NCBI GenBank assembly: GCA_016271365.2
Contig: CM028131.1
Span: 285,639,001 to 285,703,000, forward strand
Length of the DNA stretch: 64,000 nucleotides
Origin: Neoceratodus forsteri
Lineage: Eukaryota > Chordata > Ceratodontiformes > Ceratodontidae
Direction: 5' to 3'
Part shown: in pieces, positions 11,208-21,162 of the stretch
Numbering within the stretch: position 1 is the first letter of the stretch
Layout: each line of letters starts with the position of its first letter
Made by a program: the position numbers and the translations under genes
The notes under the pieces: model-generated
Told to the model about the DNA's origin: nothing
Databases searched by the model: none
What the model saw: only the letters and a program-made list of their open reading frames with translations

Positions 11208-12479
11208 CAAGAAATCATAAATCTCATCAGTACAGAATGCTTCATCTCACACTGGTATACTGCTCTAGTGGGTAAGACACATAGAGAAGCAGTGGAAATG
11301 AAAGTCTGGTGGTTAAAGGAGCTAGGCCAAGATACCACAGCTTGAAACTGGACCAAAATCTGGCAATTCTCTAAGAAAGCAACATCCATAGTAGACCTGA
11401 AAGTACAGCCATTCAAAATTCTGTCAAATCTTTATTTCGCCCCCTGAAAGCTCCACAAAATGTGCACAATCCCCCCTGCTGCCTGCTACAAGTGTAACCA
11501 TCCTGAAGGATCTCTCTTGCACCTCCTGTGGAAATGTCCCCTTAGCCAAATATTTTGGTTTGAAATAAAATCCAAGCTTAGCTCTGTTTAGCCTGTCAGA
11601 CTGCTTTGATCCAGACATATACATTGTGGGAAAGGAAGACAATGCCAGGGTGGCCAACTCCTGACAACATGCCATGGCGCTTATATCCAGCACAGCCAAA
11701 AGGCAAATCTTAGAATTATGGCTTGACAAGCACTCCCCCACATATGCTGAGTGGTTAACTGACACCACGGAGTATCTGAAACTCAAGAGAACAGCTCACA
11801 ACCTGCGGAATGTGCAACAGGCCTGCCTGAAAAAATATTTGGGCTCCTATAGTTCCTCATTACCATTCCAGATGGTGCGGAACAAACACTGAGTCCAACA
11901 GACTGTCACTGTACAAAAGACTGTACCTTCCCTGCCTCTTACAGCACAAAAACACCATTCATTACCCCTTCTCAATCCTTTTAAAACAAGTCTGCATTGA
12001 ACTAGTTAAGCTTCAAAATCCAAAAGTATAAATACACCCTATCACCGAGGCCCACGTGGGCCACCAACTGAAGGGTCAAGCTACTTGAATTACCTGCACC
12101 TCTTTATTTTTTAGTTGTTTTAGGGCTAGAAGCTAGCTAGTCAGTGGAGATGATAGGGCTAGGGCCCGGCCCCCTTTATGTCCATCCCTACAGTTGTGGG
12201 GTGTTCAGCTGAGACACCCTGACTATGGAATTTGGGGAATAGCCACTAAAGATCCAGAAAATGGACTGGCCGACTCCCAAAACATGTCCCTACCTATTGG
12301 TTGTGGGTTGTGCAACCACATGGTAGATAGTTAGAAAGGGACCCTGCCGTCAACTTAAAAATTTACCATTATGTACCATGCTATACTATGTTGTATCACC
12401 AGGAAATACATGTTGCATTTCTGTATGTGATTGTTGTTGTAATAAAATCTTTAATAAAATTTAAGTCTAAAAAAAAAAA
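11208..12479 (+). mobile_element. L1 ORF2 C-terminus and 3' UTR with poly-A
   Basis: At about 11300-11900 the translation gives the end of L1 ORF2, including a CCHC-type knuckle 'CYKCNHPEGSLLHLLWKC' (about 11490-11540), then a tail-end block 'ILELWLDKHSPTYAEW' (about 11710-11757) typical of the last residues. A stop at 11476-type positions and frame changes show decay. A 3' UTR of about 580 bp follows, with aataaa signals near 12440-12458 and an A11 tail at 12469-12479. In orientation and domain order it continues the L1 fragment at 1050-1985. Confidence 0.75.
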
Positions 12480-13224
12480 GAGTATTACATACATAATCCC
12501 TTTGTGAAAAATGGACTGTGCCAACTGAACCTAGAATTTCAGAATTTTAGAACTGTTTGCCTGAGACACCCTCTTATAGGAAGAAAAGTACCTGGAATGT
12601 TTAGAAATTAATAATTCTGATTGGTTAAGAATGATCATAGGGTGCTGGGAGGGTGCTTCAGTGGGCAATTGCTTACAAAGAAATTATAGTGTACGGCTGA
12701 ATGCTGTTCTGCATGGAAATCCATGCCTTCAACAGCGTAATTGCACTGCAGCAGAGACATGAAAGTGTTGTTGTGCTGCACTGCAGCCATCACTACTGCA
12801 GCACAACTTCGAACATTCGCACATGGCCAACTTACTGATGCTGCTGCTGCTCCAATTGCTAATGCTAACACAAACAAAACAGTGACAATGATTATGAAAG
12901 CCACTATTTTTTTATTTCAAACATTTAAATGAATGTAGCCAGGAGGGGAGCCCCTAACCAGTACTGTTGCACCGCCATCCAAGTACCTGGCTTCACTGTC
13001 CTCACATCCATACAAGGCTTGCCTAATTGGATTACTAGAGTGAGAGAGGAGGAAATCGAAGTTAAACATTTTTTATTTCTAAGAGCAGCAGTGGAGAATG
13101 CTGGGTGTTCAGCACAACTGACTGCTTAGTTTAAGCTGTTTAAAGGTTCTCTGACACAGCACTTAATTGTTTAAATAAAAATAAATCCTGTATAAAAAGA
13201 GTGTTTGTGTATTGAGCACTGTAC
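12480..13224. other. Unassigned AT-rich stretch
   Basis: There is no recognisable gene. A minus-strand frame at 12635-12904 starts with a hydrophobic, signal-like run, but it resembles nothing I know and sits in repeat-rich sequence, so I do not call it. Confidence 0.4.
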
Positions 13225-13227
13225 AAC

Positions 13228-13402
13228 ATTAAAGATTGTGTATAGTCACCCATACACAGAGAAGTCTGAGTCTGCATCTCGAAGTTGCTGGGGCAACCAG
13301 AGGACCTCTTGAGCTGCACTCTTGAGGTCACTGGTTGCCACGGCAACCTCTCAGTTCAGACGCAAGCTTGTTGTGCATGGATGGCTGACCATACACAATC
13401 CT
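13228..13402. repeat. Imperfect foldback (hairpin) sequence
   Basis: The left arm from gattgtgtatagtcacccat to ggggcaaccag (about 13229-13303) pairs with the complement of the right arm from ctggttgccacggcaacctc to accatacacaatc (about 13330-13402), leaving a loop of about 27 bases. It resembles a palindromic MITE or its remnant. I see no target duplication. Confidence 0.7.
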
Positions 13403-13690
13403 GTATGTTGCCTTTGTTTTTTGCAGCCTTTAGCTGCTCAGCCAGGTTCCTTGCTGTAACACTTGCCTGGCCATGTTCCACTTGTTGGAACTCTGCCTTG
13501 GTTCCCAGCATGCGGACAGGAGCCTTTGGTTTTGAAATATAGTCGTTATGTGGCTGACAGTTAATTTGAAACCTTGGTTGCCAGGAATGCTGGAGAGAGT
13601 TAGGGGTTTGGCATTCACAGGCCAACAGTTTGAGCAGAGTTCATTAGAGGCTGAGGAAGAGGAGAAGAGATGTTACAGAGGACTGGCTGA

Positions 13691-14146
13691 CGTAGAGAAA
13701 ACAATTACATAAGAATTTACCATAAAAGTAGATCTTCGAGGGGATCTCAGTCATCAGGTCACACCTATGGAACTTCACTGCCAGGGAAGTAGGATCCCCA
13801 TGGAAGATTTTCAGCAGTACCACTGGGGCTTCCCATGCCAACATCACTCGTTGACATCACCAACCCTATAAAGGCATGAGTGGCCCCACTCCCTCCTCAG
13901 CCCCCCCCCGAGACTAAGAGAGCAAACCCATGCCACAGGGGACCGAGGAGAGAAATAGGTGCCCAGGCCAAAACAAAAGGCTGGATATACCAAATAGCCA
14001 GAGCTGAGAAAATGCTCTGTACAAAGGGTGGCTGGTGGAGGCAGGCAGACCTAATGACTGAGATCCTCTCAAAGATCTACTGTTATGGTAAGTTCTTACA
14101 TAACTGTTCTGTCTTCATGGGGGTATCTCAGTCATCAGGTCACACA
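13691..14146. repeat. DIRS-type inverted and complementary terminal repeats
   Basis: The block at about 13691-13762 is the inverse complement of about 14048-14117: both carry gatctac, then tatggtaa, ttcttac/at and gactgagatcc. A third copy of the end part, atctcagtcatcaggtcacac, occurs at 14126-14146 in the same direction as 13743-13763. Inverted termini plus an internal complementary region are the known layout of DIRS elements. They lie just downstream of the recombinase on -, which is where DIRS places them. The assignment is inference from that context. Confidence 0.6.
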
Positions 14147-14219
14147 AATGGAAGGAGTCCCAAGCAGTTACAGAAGCACATAAACAGTCTGGGAGGAAGG
14201 CCACAACCTGCACGGGCTC

Positions 14220-14770
14220 TAGAGGTAATGTCTAGACCATAGTGCTTAGTGAAAGGTATGGACGGTACTCCAGGTGGAATCAGTGCAAATGTCAGTGGCT
14301 GAGACCCCTCTGAAACAGGCCACAGAAGTAGCCATGCCCCTTGTGGAATGGGCTTTCACCATCCTTGACAACTCCTTACCATACTTATTGTAAAGGAACA
14401 CAATACAATATGCTAACCCTTTAGACAAGCATTACTGTATCTATAAACCTGAATGCCCTCTCTACCTGGGGCAAAGAGACAAAAGCTGTCTCAACTGTTT
14501 GCATTCCTTAGTTCAGAGCAAGTAAAACCTCAAAAGTCTGCACATGTCTAACGTATGGAGCAGTACATCCCCTGTATTTGCATGCTCGGGAAAATAAACA
14601 GGTAGGTGGACAGGTTGATTCAGGGTAAACTCAGACCCCACATTAGGAAGAAACTTAGGATCTGTGCACAAAGACATGCAACCTTAGTGAAAAAGCAAAT
14701 AATGTTTCTCGTACCAGAGGGCCCGAAGCTTGAAAATCCATCGAGCAGAAGGAATAGCTACTAAAATGAA
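14220..14770 (-). pseudogene. DIRS-type tyrosine recombinase, C-terminal part
   Basis: Read on -, about 14640-14580 encodes 'DPKFLPNVGSEFTLNQPV', matching the start of the catalytic half in DIRS recombinases. At about 14345-14260 'AHSTRGMATSVACFRGVS' holds the catalytic HxxR pair, followed by 'DICTDSTW' with the usual Trp. After a one-base frame change near 14255 'KHYGLD' supplies the nucleophilic Tyr. DIRS elements use this enzyme, not an integrase, to insert a circular intermediate without target duplication. Several stops and shifts show the copy is dead. The upstream part is cut by the CR1 insertion at 14779. Confidence 0.75.
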
Positions 14771-14778
14771 CACTTTAC

Positions 14779-15645
14779 ATAAAAACATAGAATTTGATGG
14801 CAGATAAGGACCGCTTGGCCCACCTAGTCTGCCCATTTTCCTACCTAACAGATAAGCTGCAGATCCTAGTTAACCAACAGCTTACTTCCTCCTACCCCCC
14901 CACTAGGACTGCCTTATGTCTGTCCCATGCATTCTTGAATTCCCCCACTGTTCTTGACTCCATGACCTCCTCAGGGAGGCTGTTCCATGCATCCACAACC
15001 CTCTCTGTGAAAAAATACTTCCTCACATTACCTTTGAGCCGTCCCCCCATCTTCAAATTGTGCCCACTTGTTCTTGCACATCTCTTTTTCTGAAAGATAC
15101 TACCTTCTTGGACTGTGTTGATTCCCTTGAGGTACTTGAAAATTTCTATCATGTCTCCCTTCTCTCCCTTCTTTCCTCAAGGGTATACATATTAAGCTCC
15201 TTTAGTCTTTCTTCGTATGTCTTCTGGTGCAGACCCTGAACCATTTTGGTTGCCCTCCTCTGGACAGCCTCCACTCTGTCTATGTCTTTACAGAGATGGG
15301 GTCTCCAGAACTGTACACAGTACTCCAGATGGGGTCTCACCAACTGTCTGTACAGAGGGATAACAACTTCTCATTTTCTACTATTGATTCATCTCCCTAT
15401 GCATCCCAGTATCCCCCCAGCCTTCCTTACTGCCTTCTTACATTGCTTGCCCACCTTTCGGTCATCTGATATAATTACCTCCGGGTCCCTTTCCATTTTT
15501 ACTATTGTCAGTATCTCACCCCTCATTGTGTACTCCTCCCCTGGATTTTCATTTCTCAGGTGCATTACCTTGCAGTTCTTAGCATTGAATCTGAGCTGCC
15601 ATACATTTGACCATTCCTCCAACCTTGCCAAGTCCCTTCTCATCC
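14779..15645 (-). mobile_element. CR1 retrotransposon, 5'-truncated
   Basis: Read on -, the sequence encodes the end of CR1 ORF2: 'NAKNCKVMHLRNENPG' (about 15590), then '[15 protein letters not shown]' (about 15340-15300), '[16 protein letters not shown]', and near 15030 'KYFFTERVVDAWNSLPEEV'. The 3' end at 14780-14800 reads, on -, ccatcaaattctatgttttt, the normal CR1 terminus. It is truncated at about residue level of the thumb domain, as most CR1 copies are. It lies inside the DIRS-like element. One frame break occurs near 15150. Confidence 0.9.
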
Positions 15646-16415
15646 AAAAGAGAAAGCCTAATGCTCAAGTCTCAGCTAGCTCAGATGGAGACAGGGTCAA
15701 GATCACCAAAACCAAATTCAAATCCCAATCCAGGACAGAGGAACGGATTGGTGGATGCATCATCAGGATGCCCTACAGGAAGATATGGATACATTCCATT
15801 GAACCATGGTGCATTCACCCACGGGCTCGTGAAGGCCAAGACAGCCAAAGGTGCACCCTAGTGGATGAATGTGTGGAACCTGGGTGTAACAGAATATCAG
15901 GTAGTCCTGAATCTGACCCATTGGAAAAGTGAAAGGGTCTGATGACTGGCAGCCATATGGCAAATCTCTTTCACATCAAGGCATACAGGGCTCTAGTGGG
16001 GACTTCAAGTTATTGTGAGGACCATCACACTCTCGGGATGCTCCAATCAAGGTGATGGCTATGCATGCAGGAGCCATGCATACTGATGAAGGAATCTGAG
16101 GCTAGGACGGACCAAGGTCCCCAGAGCCTGCATCAACGGATCCCCACAGAGGGCAAAGAAACCAAGGTTCCTTCACAAACCATGGCAGTAATAGAAACCT
16201 TATCTGCCTTGGCCAGAATGGTGCAACCAGAATCAGGCTGGCCCCTCCATCTGCAGCTTGATTAGCACCTCTGAATCAAAGGAGATGAAGGGAAGGCATA
16301 AAGGAACCTCCCACCCAGGACAGGAACAACAGCCTGATATGCTCCAGCCAGACAACAAATCTATGCTGCAGTCAGACTGCCTGACCTCTCGATTACTAAC
16401 AGGCCCACCATGTTA
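15646..16415 (-). pseudogene. DIRS-like pol remnant (RT/RNase H connection region)
   Basis: Read on -, near 16250-16145 the frame gives 'LILVAPFWPRQIRFLLLPWF' and 'EPWFLCPLWGS', close to the block that follows the RNase H domain in DIRS and related retroelements (LLVAP.WP.Q.WFP.LL). Upstream, near 16310, is 'AFPSSPLI', in line with the preceding YAFPPIPLL motif. It lies immediately upstream of the recombinase region in the order expected for DIRS, with CR1 inserted between. Stops and frame changes abound; the rest of the pol gene is not visible. Confidence 0.65.
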
Positions 16416-16419
16416 TTAA

Positions 16420-16625
16420 AAAAATTTACATTAGAGAAGGGGAAATTGTTTAACCAGGAAAGGCACACTAAGCCAGAGCTTGTTTCAAGGTGCAACCTGG
16501 TAGCACAAGGAAGTTAAGTGACTTGCTCAGGATCACACAGTATACAAGTGGGGGCTGATGGGATTCAAACCCAGGTCTCCAGGTTTGCAGCTTAGTTCCC
16601 TTAACCACTACGCTGTACTGCCTTC
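16420..16625 (-). mobile_element. tRNA-derived CORE-SINE with a LINE-like tail
   Basis: Read on -, from 16625 it begins with a tRNA-like head: A-box-like tagtggttaaggg (about 16610) and B box gggtttgaatccc (about 16563). A CORE segment follows with gtgtgatcctgagcaagtca and cttaacttcc (about 16545-16510), as in MIR and other CORE-SINEs. The last 60 bp (caggttgcacc...cacactaagc...cctggttaa, read on + as ttaaccaggaaaggcacact) match the 3' ends of the (TAAA)n-tailed LINEs at 1031, 44767 and 53584. So the SINE probably borrows that LINE's machinery. It sits at the upstream edge of the DIRS remnant. Confidence 0.85.
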
Positions 16626-16629
16626 TAGG

Positions 16630-17520
16630 TATATAAAGGCAAATAAAAGAAGGAAAAATAATAACAATTTCTTTTGTGCCAGATGGTGCTGGCAGTGGCT
16701 CAGATCACCAGGAAAGCTGTGAGCAGGCCCTAGGACTACAGGACCACATAGTGGGTGGTGCAACTTTAGTTTTCTCCAGTCAGGAGCTGGAAGGCAGAGG
16801 AGGCCCCAGCACAGCAGCACAACTGCAACTGACTTCAACAAAATAGGGCATAACAGGTGAACAGTAATATTAATTTATGGTAGGCAGCCCACTGGCGCAG
16901 CTGTAATGCTACCACCTCAATGCTGGTGACGGGTTTCAGCACAAGCCCAGGTCATCAGAGGGCCAGCCAGGGAGAGGAGGACTAAGCATCTCCCAGGATG
17001 CTCTTCTCCTCTGGGGAGGAAGGGGGAGTTCTTCTACCTACTACCACCAGCTGGGTGACCATGGGTGGTGATGCAGCAAGGAAAAGGATCTGTTTGGGGG
17101 GAACAAGATGAACAATGTATGCAAGTTCTGCTCTCAGATTGCATCTCAGTGCGAGAGGGAGAAGAACAGAAATACCCCAGCCACAGCAGCATAAGAGCTC
17201 CTTTACGGCCTGCAGACCCAGCACTCTCCGACTTGGGCATTTCCTTGGCTTCCAATGCAGCCTACCTAATCCAGAGGAATGTATCCCAGCCCAACAGCCT
17301 CCATCACGGAAAGGGGATATGACAAGCATCTTGCCAGGGAGGTAAGTCCTGAGAGATGGTGGATTTATGAGGTTGGGGTTGTCATGGTTCTGAAGGGGAC
17401 CAGGAGCCAGCCGGCGAAGGAAAGCATAAACAGCCAAAAAAATATTACATTTCTGATAATAGCGCAGGTACTGGGTTTACAGGTACCTAGTACAAGCTAA
17501 ACAAAGTGACTGCCTATGAT
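16630..17520. other. Unassigned stretch
   Basis: I find no domain, RNA gene or clear repeat. Overlapping short frames on both strands at 16980-17440 are not supported by any recognisable motif. Confidence 0.4.
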
Positions 17521-17976
17521 TTAAAGAGCTGTTGACGCCTCAAAGAAAACTTTGAAAAACATGATATTTAGGTGCAAATCAGCTTGCATTCCATATATAG
17601 TCTATGGACTTCCCCTCCACATTATTTATTACTGAGGAAATTTGCATGCATACATCATCTTTATCTCTTAGAGTTCATCTGCCTCTATAGCTTACTCCTT
17701 ACTTCAAATCATAATCTTCGGTTGTGACATCACAGTCTGTTGCCATGGGAGTAACTGTGATGTCACAAGCAGTGCATTATGACTCAGGTAGGAGAAAGAA
17801 ACAGGAATAGATGAACTTTTCAGAAGAAAAGATCCTGTTTTCATACAAATTACACCAGTAATAGATAATGGGGAGAAGGAATACAGAACTAATGTAAAGT
17901 GCAAGCTGAACTGTGTCTAAATATTATGTTTTGTTAAAGTTCTCCTGATGGCGTCAGCTGCTCTTTAAAGAGCAGC
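17521..17976. repeat. Possible MITE with inverted ends and internal hairpins
   Basis: The end segments at about 17521-17541 and 17950-17970 are inverted copies (ggcgtca..gctctttaaa). The right end contains a perfect 20-bp palindrome, gctgctctttaaagagcagc, at 17957-17976. An exact 15-bp hairpin lies inside, at 17722-17768. That they form one element is inference. Confidence 0.45.
17722..17768. repeat. Perfect 15-bp hairpin with TGACATCA-type stem
   Basis: Arms ttgtgacatcacagt (17722-17736) and actgtgatgtcacaa (17754-17768) are exactly complementary around a 17-base loop. The stem contains tgacatca, close to a cAMP-response element half-site pair; any regulatory role is speculation. Confidence 0.85.
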
Positions 17977-18825
17977 ATTCCATCTGACTGCCTAATAAAG
18001 CCTTCTCTAAAAGTGATTGTGCTTCACTGAACTGCATAATAAAACAGCTGATTTTACAGCTGAATAATTTAAAGAGACAGTGCCTTTTATGCATGCTGAC
18101 AGACCAATCTTATGTTTTCTCTTGTTACTCTTTTTCTGCCCCATCCTGACTGGCTTCCTTCTGCCAGCCACCCCAATCCCATCACCTCAGAATCCTCCAG
18201 GATTTACCTATCCATGCCTTCACCAAGGGCTTACACCCCCAGATGGGGTCAGTGAGGTTCCCCAACCCCTGGTGTTGAACAGGATCTAGTGTGATAGACT
18301 GACTTACATCATCTTGCTGGCCATGAAATTTCCTCATTATCTCCTCTGGAGACACAAACATGCAATGGCATCACAACATGCTTCTGGATGACATGCATCG
18401 ATAGCCGCTGTACCTCTGTGCACTTCTGGCAACCCCAGACTGCCTTGTCCTTTGCCTCCTCTAGGGTCAGGTGTATGCCAGGAACTGCATCTCCCCATCC
18501 TTGAAGGAGGAGAGCTGTCGCACATATGCTTAATCCTCCTTCTCTCCACCACTGACCCTCCGATGCCCCGAGTGTGCTTCCAAACTCGAGTTGTCGGCCA
18601 TGATAACAGTAGTGTTACGACTATGCCAGCAGGCTGCTGACTTATCTTAAATTTAATTTCATGTTCCCTCAATCCCTTTGCATGATACAGAGACTGTGTT
18701 ACTTATTTGCTTGAAACAAGCCATTCTGCATACTTGTACTGCACAGTAACTCTAAAGTGCATGCTGGAGAGACTGAATGAGTTGATCAACTAACTAGTGC
18801 AGGGCAATAGTGAGTTAAGAGGAGT
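17977..18825. other. Unassigned stretch
   Basis: No recognisable coding sequence. A minus frame at 18337-18672 shows no known domain. Confidence 0.4.
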
Positions 18826-18831
18826 GTTGTC

Positions 18832-19576
18832 AAAAGCTCTGAGTACTCTACCAATGTCAAACCAATGAGTTAGGAAGTATAGCAACCACCATGGTATAAA
18901 GGTTAGACTTTTATTTTTTTCAACTATATTTACTTTCTTCTGTGGTGGGGATGTACCCCATATCATGTCCATTCAGCACCCACCATCCCCAGCCTAGCAG
19001 CCTCCCCGACTGCCAGTACAGGAAACCCCCATGACTTCTCCCTCTTTGTGGGGCTCCCCCAAGACAGCAGGGGGGAGAGACTGAGATCAACCTAGGGAAC
19101 CCCGATGAGCTGCTGTGGGTGCCATTTGGGAGGAGGAGGAGTGAGGCTGCATCTCCAGCATCATGCTGCTCATAGAGGGAAGGGTTTTGTCTTGTTTCAA
19201 TCACATGGGTGCAGTGTGCATATTTAGGGAGCACATAGAAAGAAGTAAGTGCCTCAGCTGGGACTTGAACCCAGGCCACCCGGAATACTGTTCCGGTCAT
19301 GCTAACTAGCTGTACAACCAAGGCAACTGGAACCTCAGCTGTCCTGGAGCACACATTACACTTTCTCTAATGCACAGCCTGGTACTGCACAAATAATTAC
19401 TTAATTTTTCAATCACATAAGTGTAGTCTGCATATTTGTGAATATGCACACCATACCCATGTGATTGAAAAATGAAGAGTTAAAAAAAATAAAAGTCTAA
19501 CTTTTGTACCAGAGTGGTTACTATACTTCCTAACTCATTGATTTGAGGTTGGTGGAGCACTCAGAGCTTTTGACAA
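18832..19576. repeat. Foldback element with arms of about 90 bp
   Basis: The left arm, from ttgtcaaaagctctgagt (about 18838) through gagttaggaagtatag to gttagacttttatttttt (18920), is the inverse complement of about 19491-19576 with roughly one mismatch in ten. The loop carries a minus-strand tRNA-like segment (19258-19326) and a second inverted pair around 19406-19472 (tttttcaatcacat / atgtgattgaaaaa). A further copy of the caatcacatgggtgcag motif is at 19199. The structure looks like two SINE-containing copies head to head. Confidence 0.75.
19258..19326 (-). repeat. tRNA-like head of a SINE, inside the foldback
   Basis: Read on -, the segment has an A-box-like gtacagctagttagcatga and a B box gggttcaagtccc with a paired T-arm-like flank. 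It closely matches the + strand copy at 19577-19650. Mismatched stems argue against a working tRNA gene. Confidence 0.65.
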
Positions 19577-19650
19577 GGTTGCTTGTCGCGCAGCTGGATA
19601 GCGCAAACCAGAACGTATTCTGGGCGCCTGGGTTCAAGTCCTAGCTAAGG
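19577..19650 (+). repeat. tRNA-like head of a SINE, beside the foldback
   Basis: The A-box region cgcagctggatagcgc (19590-19605) and B box ggttcaagtcc (19631-19641) are spaced as in a tRNA, with an anticodon-arm-like segment ccagaacgtattctggg between. The first and last bases do not pair as an acceptor stem and it is followed by SINE-like sequence. I read it as the polymerase III promoter head of a SINE related to 19258-19326. Confidence 0.65.
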
Positions 19651-20084
19651 AACTTACTTTTCTCTCCTCTGTTTGTTTTGTCTTGTTGCTACAAACCCTG
19701 GTGGGAGTGGATGTACAACGATGTCATTGCACATCAGGGATGCTCCCATCCCCATATGTACAGATATCGGCCATCCCATCAATCCCATGCCTCAGATTAG
19801 GTCTGCAGGTCATTCATCCCTAACCATTGCTAGGAGTAGGTGTCTACCAGCAGCAGTACCCTCCTGGAGAAGGAGAGCAGTCCTTGGGACACTCATCATT
19901 TCCTCTTGGTCGCCCTCCAATGGCCTGTGTTTGTTCTGGAACCAGGGTCACTGGCGTTATGTGATAGCGCTACCACTATGCTGGTAGGCCAGCTTAACAG
20001 TTAGGGATCTTGCTAGGTTTCTTTATTCCGCAGTTTTGTGCTGCAACTTCTTTATTTTTTTTGTGTGTGTGATCAACAGCAGTT

Positions 20085-20755
20085 CAGCAGTTCTATGTTC
20101 CAAGGTTTTCTCTTCTGCAAGTTCTTGATTTTCCTGACTTCCACAGCATCTCCGAGATTTTACATGCCAAGATATTTTTCAGCAAGTTCTTCTTTTTTCC
20201 TGGTATTCACAGCAGCTCAGAGGTTCTGTGTTCCAAGGTTTTTTCAGCAATTCATTTTCCTGGGATCAGCAGTGGTTCAGAGGTACTATGTTCCAATGTT
20301 TCTTTAAAAGTTCTTTATTTTGCTGGGTTTCACAGTGACTCAAAGTTTTATTTTCCAGGTTTTTCAGCAAGTTCATTATCATGGGATCCACAGTGGCTCA
20401 CAAGTTTTGCATTCCAAGGTTTCTGCAGCATGTTTTAATTTTCTATAGATCCATGGAAACTCAGAAATTTTACATTTCAATGTTTCTTCAGCAAGTTCTT
20501 CATTTTGCTGAGCTCTACAGTGACCCAGGGGTTCTGCATTCCAAAGTTCCTTCAGCAAGTTTTTCATTTTCCTGGGATCCACGGAGGCTCACAAATTTTA
20601 CATTCCAAGGTTTCTTCAGCAAGTTCTTAATTTTTCTAGGATCCACATTGGCTCAGGGATTCTGTGTTCCAAGATTTCTTCAGCAAGTTCTTCATTTCCC
20701 TGGGATCCACAACAGCTCAGAAGTTCTGCGTTCCAAGCTTTCTTCAGCATGGTCT
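20085..20755. repeat. Minisatellite, about 60-bp unit, about 11 copies
   Basis: Eleven copies of a unit like ttccaaggtttcttcagc then aagttcttcattttcctggg and atccacagtggctcagaagt follow one another, with starts near 20112, 20174, 20236, 20300, 20367, 20425, 20490, 20550, 20617, 20676 and 20743. The period averages about 62 and copies differ by roughly 10-20%. Because the unit is often near a multiple of three, a + frame at 20381-20760 reads through as a ~20-residue protein repeat; I regard this as incidental. It abuts CR1 sequence. Confidence 0.9.
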
Positions 20756-21160
20756 TTGTTTCCGTATCCATCAGGTGCTCTGCTAACAAAGAATTTCCCT
20801 ATGCAACTGAGTGTCTGGTTTGCTTCTCTATATGTTGTATCCCAGTGTTTGCTATTCTTTAAATTGTTAGTTATCACCATCCCTAAGTGTGTTTCCTCTT
20901 TAGTGATCCTTCGTACCTTACCTCCTAAAAGATACATATAATTTGGTTTATTTTTCCCCAAATGCATAACTGAGCACTTTTCAAGATTGAACTGCATGTC
21001 CCAGTCTCAGGCCCACCTATCTATTTTTTGCAGCCTTGATAGTAGTCTTTCCTGATCTTTGCTTGTATACCTGTATACCCAGTCATCTGTGAACTTGGAG
21101 CACCAGCAGACTAACTCTCTATTTATTTCTCCATAGAGATGCCAAAATGGCATGGAGCTG
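20756..21160 (-). mobile_element. CR1-like fragment (downstream half)
   Basis: Read on -, about 20997-20760 encodes 'MQFNLEKCSVMHLGKNKPNY', then 'EETHLGMVITNNLKNSKHWD' and 'ANQTLSCIGKFFVSR', the CR1 segment after the RT active site. Upstream to 21160 is 'LSRLQKIDRW'. It is probably one element with 22960-23300, split by the L2 copy at 21163-22440. It ends where the minisatellite starts. Confidence 0.8.
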
Positions 21161-21162
21161 GG

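Noticed and set aside
12635..12904. An 89-codon minus frame with a hydrophobic start
   Set aside because: No homology that I recognise, no conserved Cys pattern or splice context, and it lies among decayed repeats.
19577..19650. Functional tRNA gene
   Set aside because: The A and B boxes are good, but the ends do not form an acceptor stem and a related copy is embedded in repeat DNA, so a SINE head is more likely.
20381..20941. A 186-codon plus frame over the ~62-bp minisatellite
   Set aside because: The apparent protein repeat follows from the DNA repeat; the frame runs on into antisense CR1 sequence.
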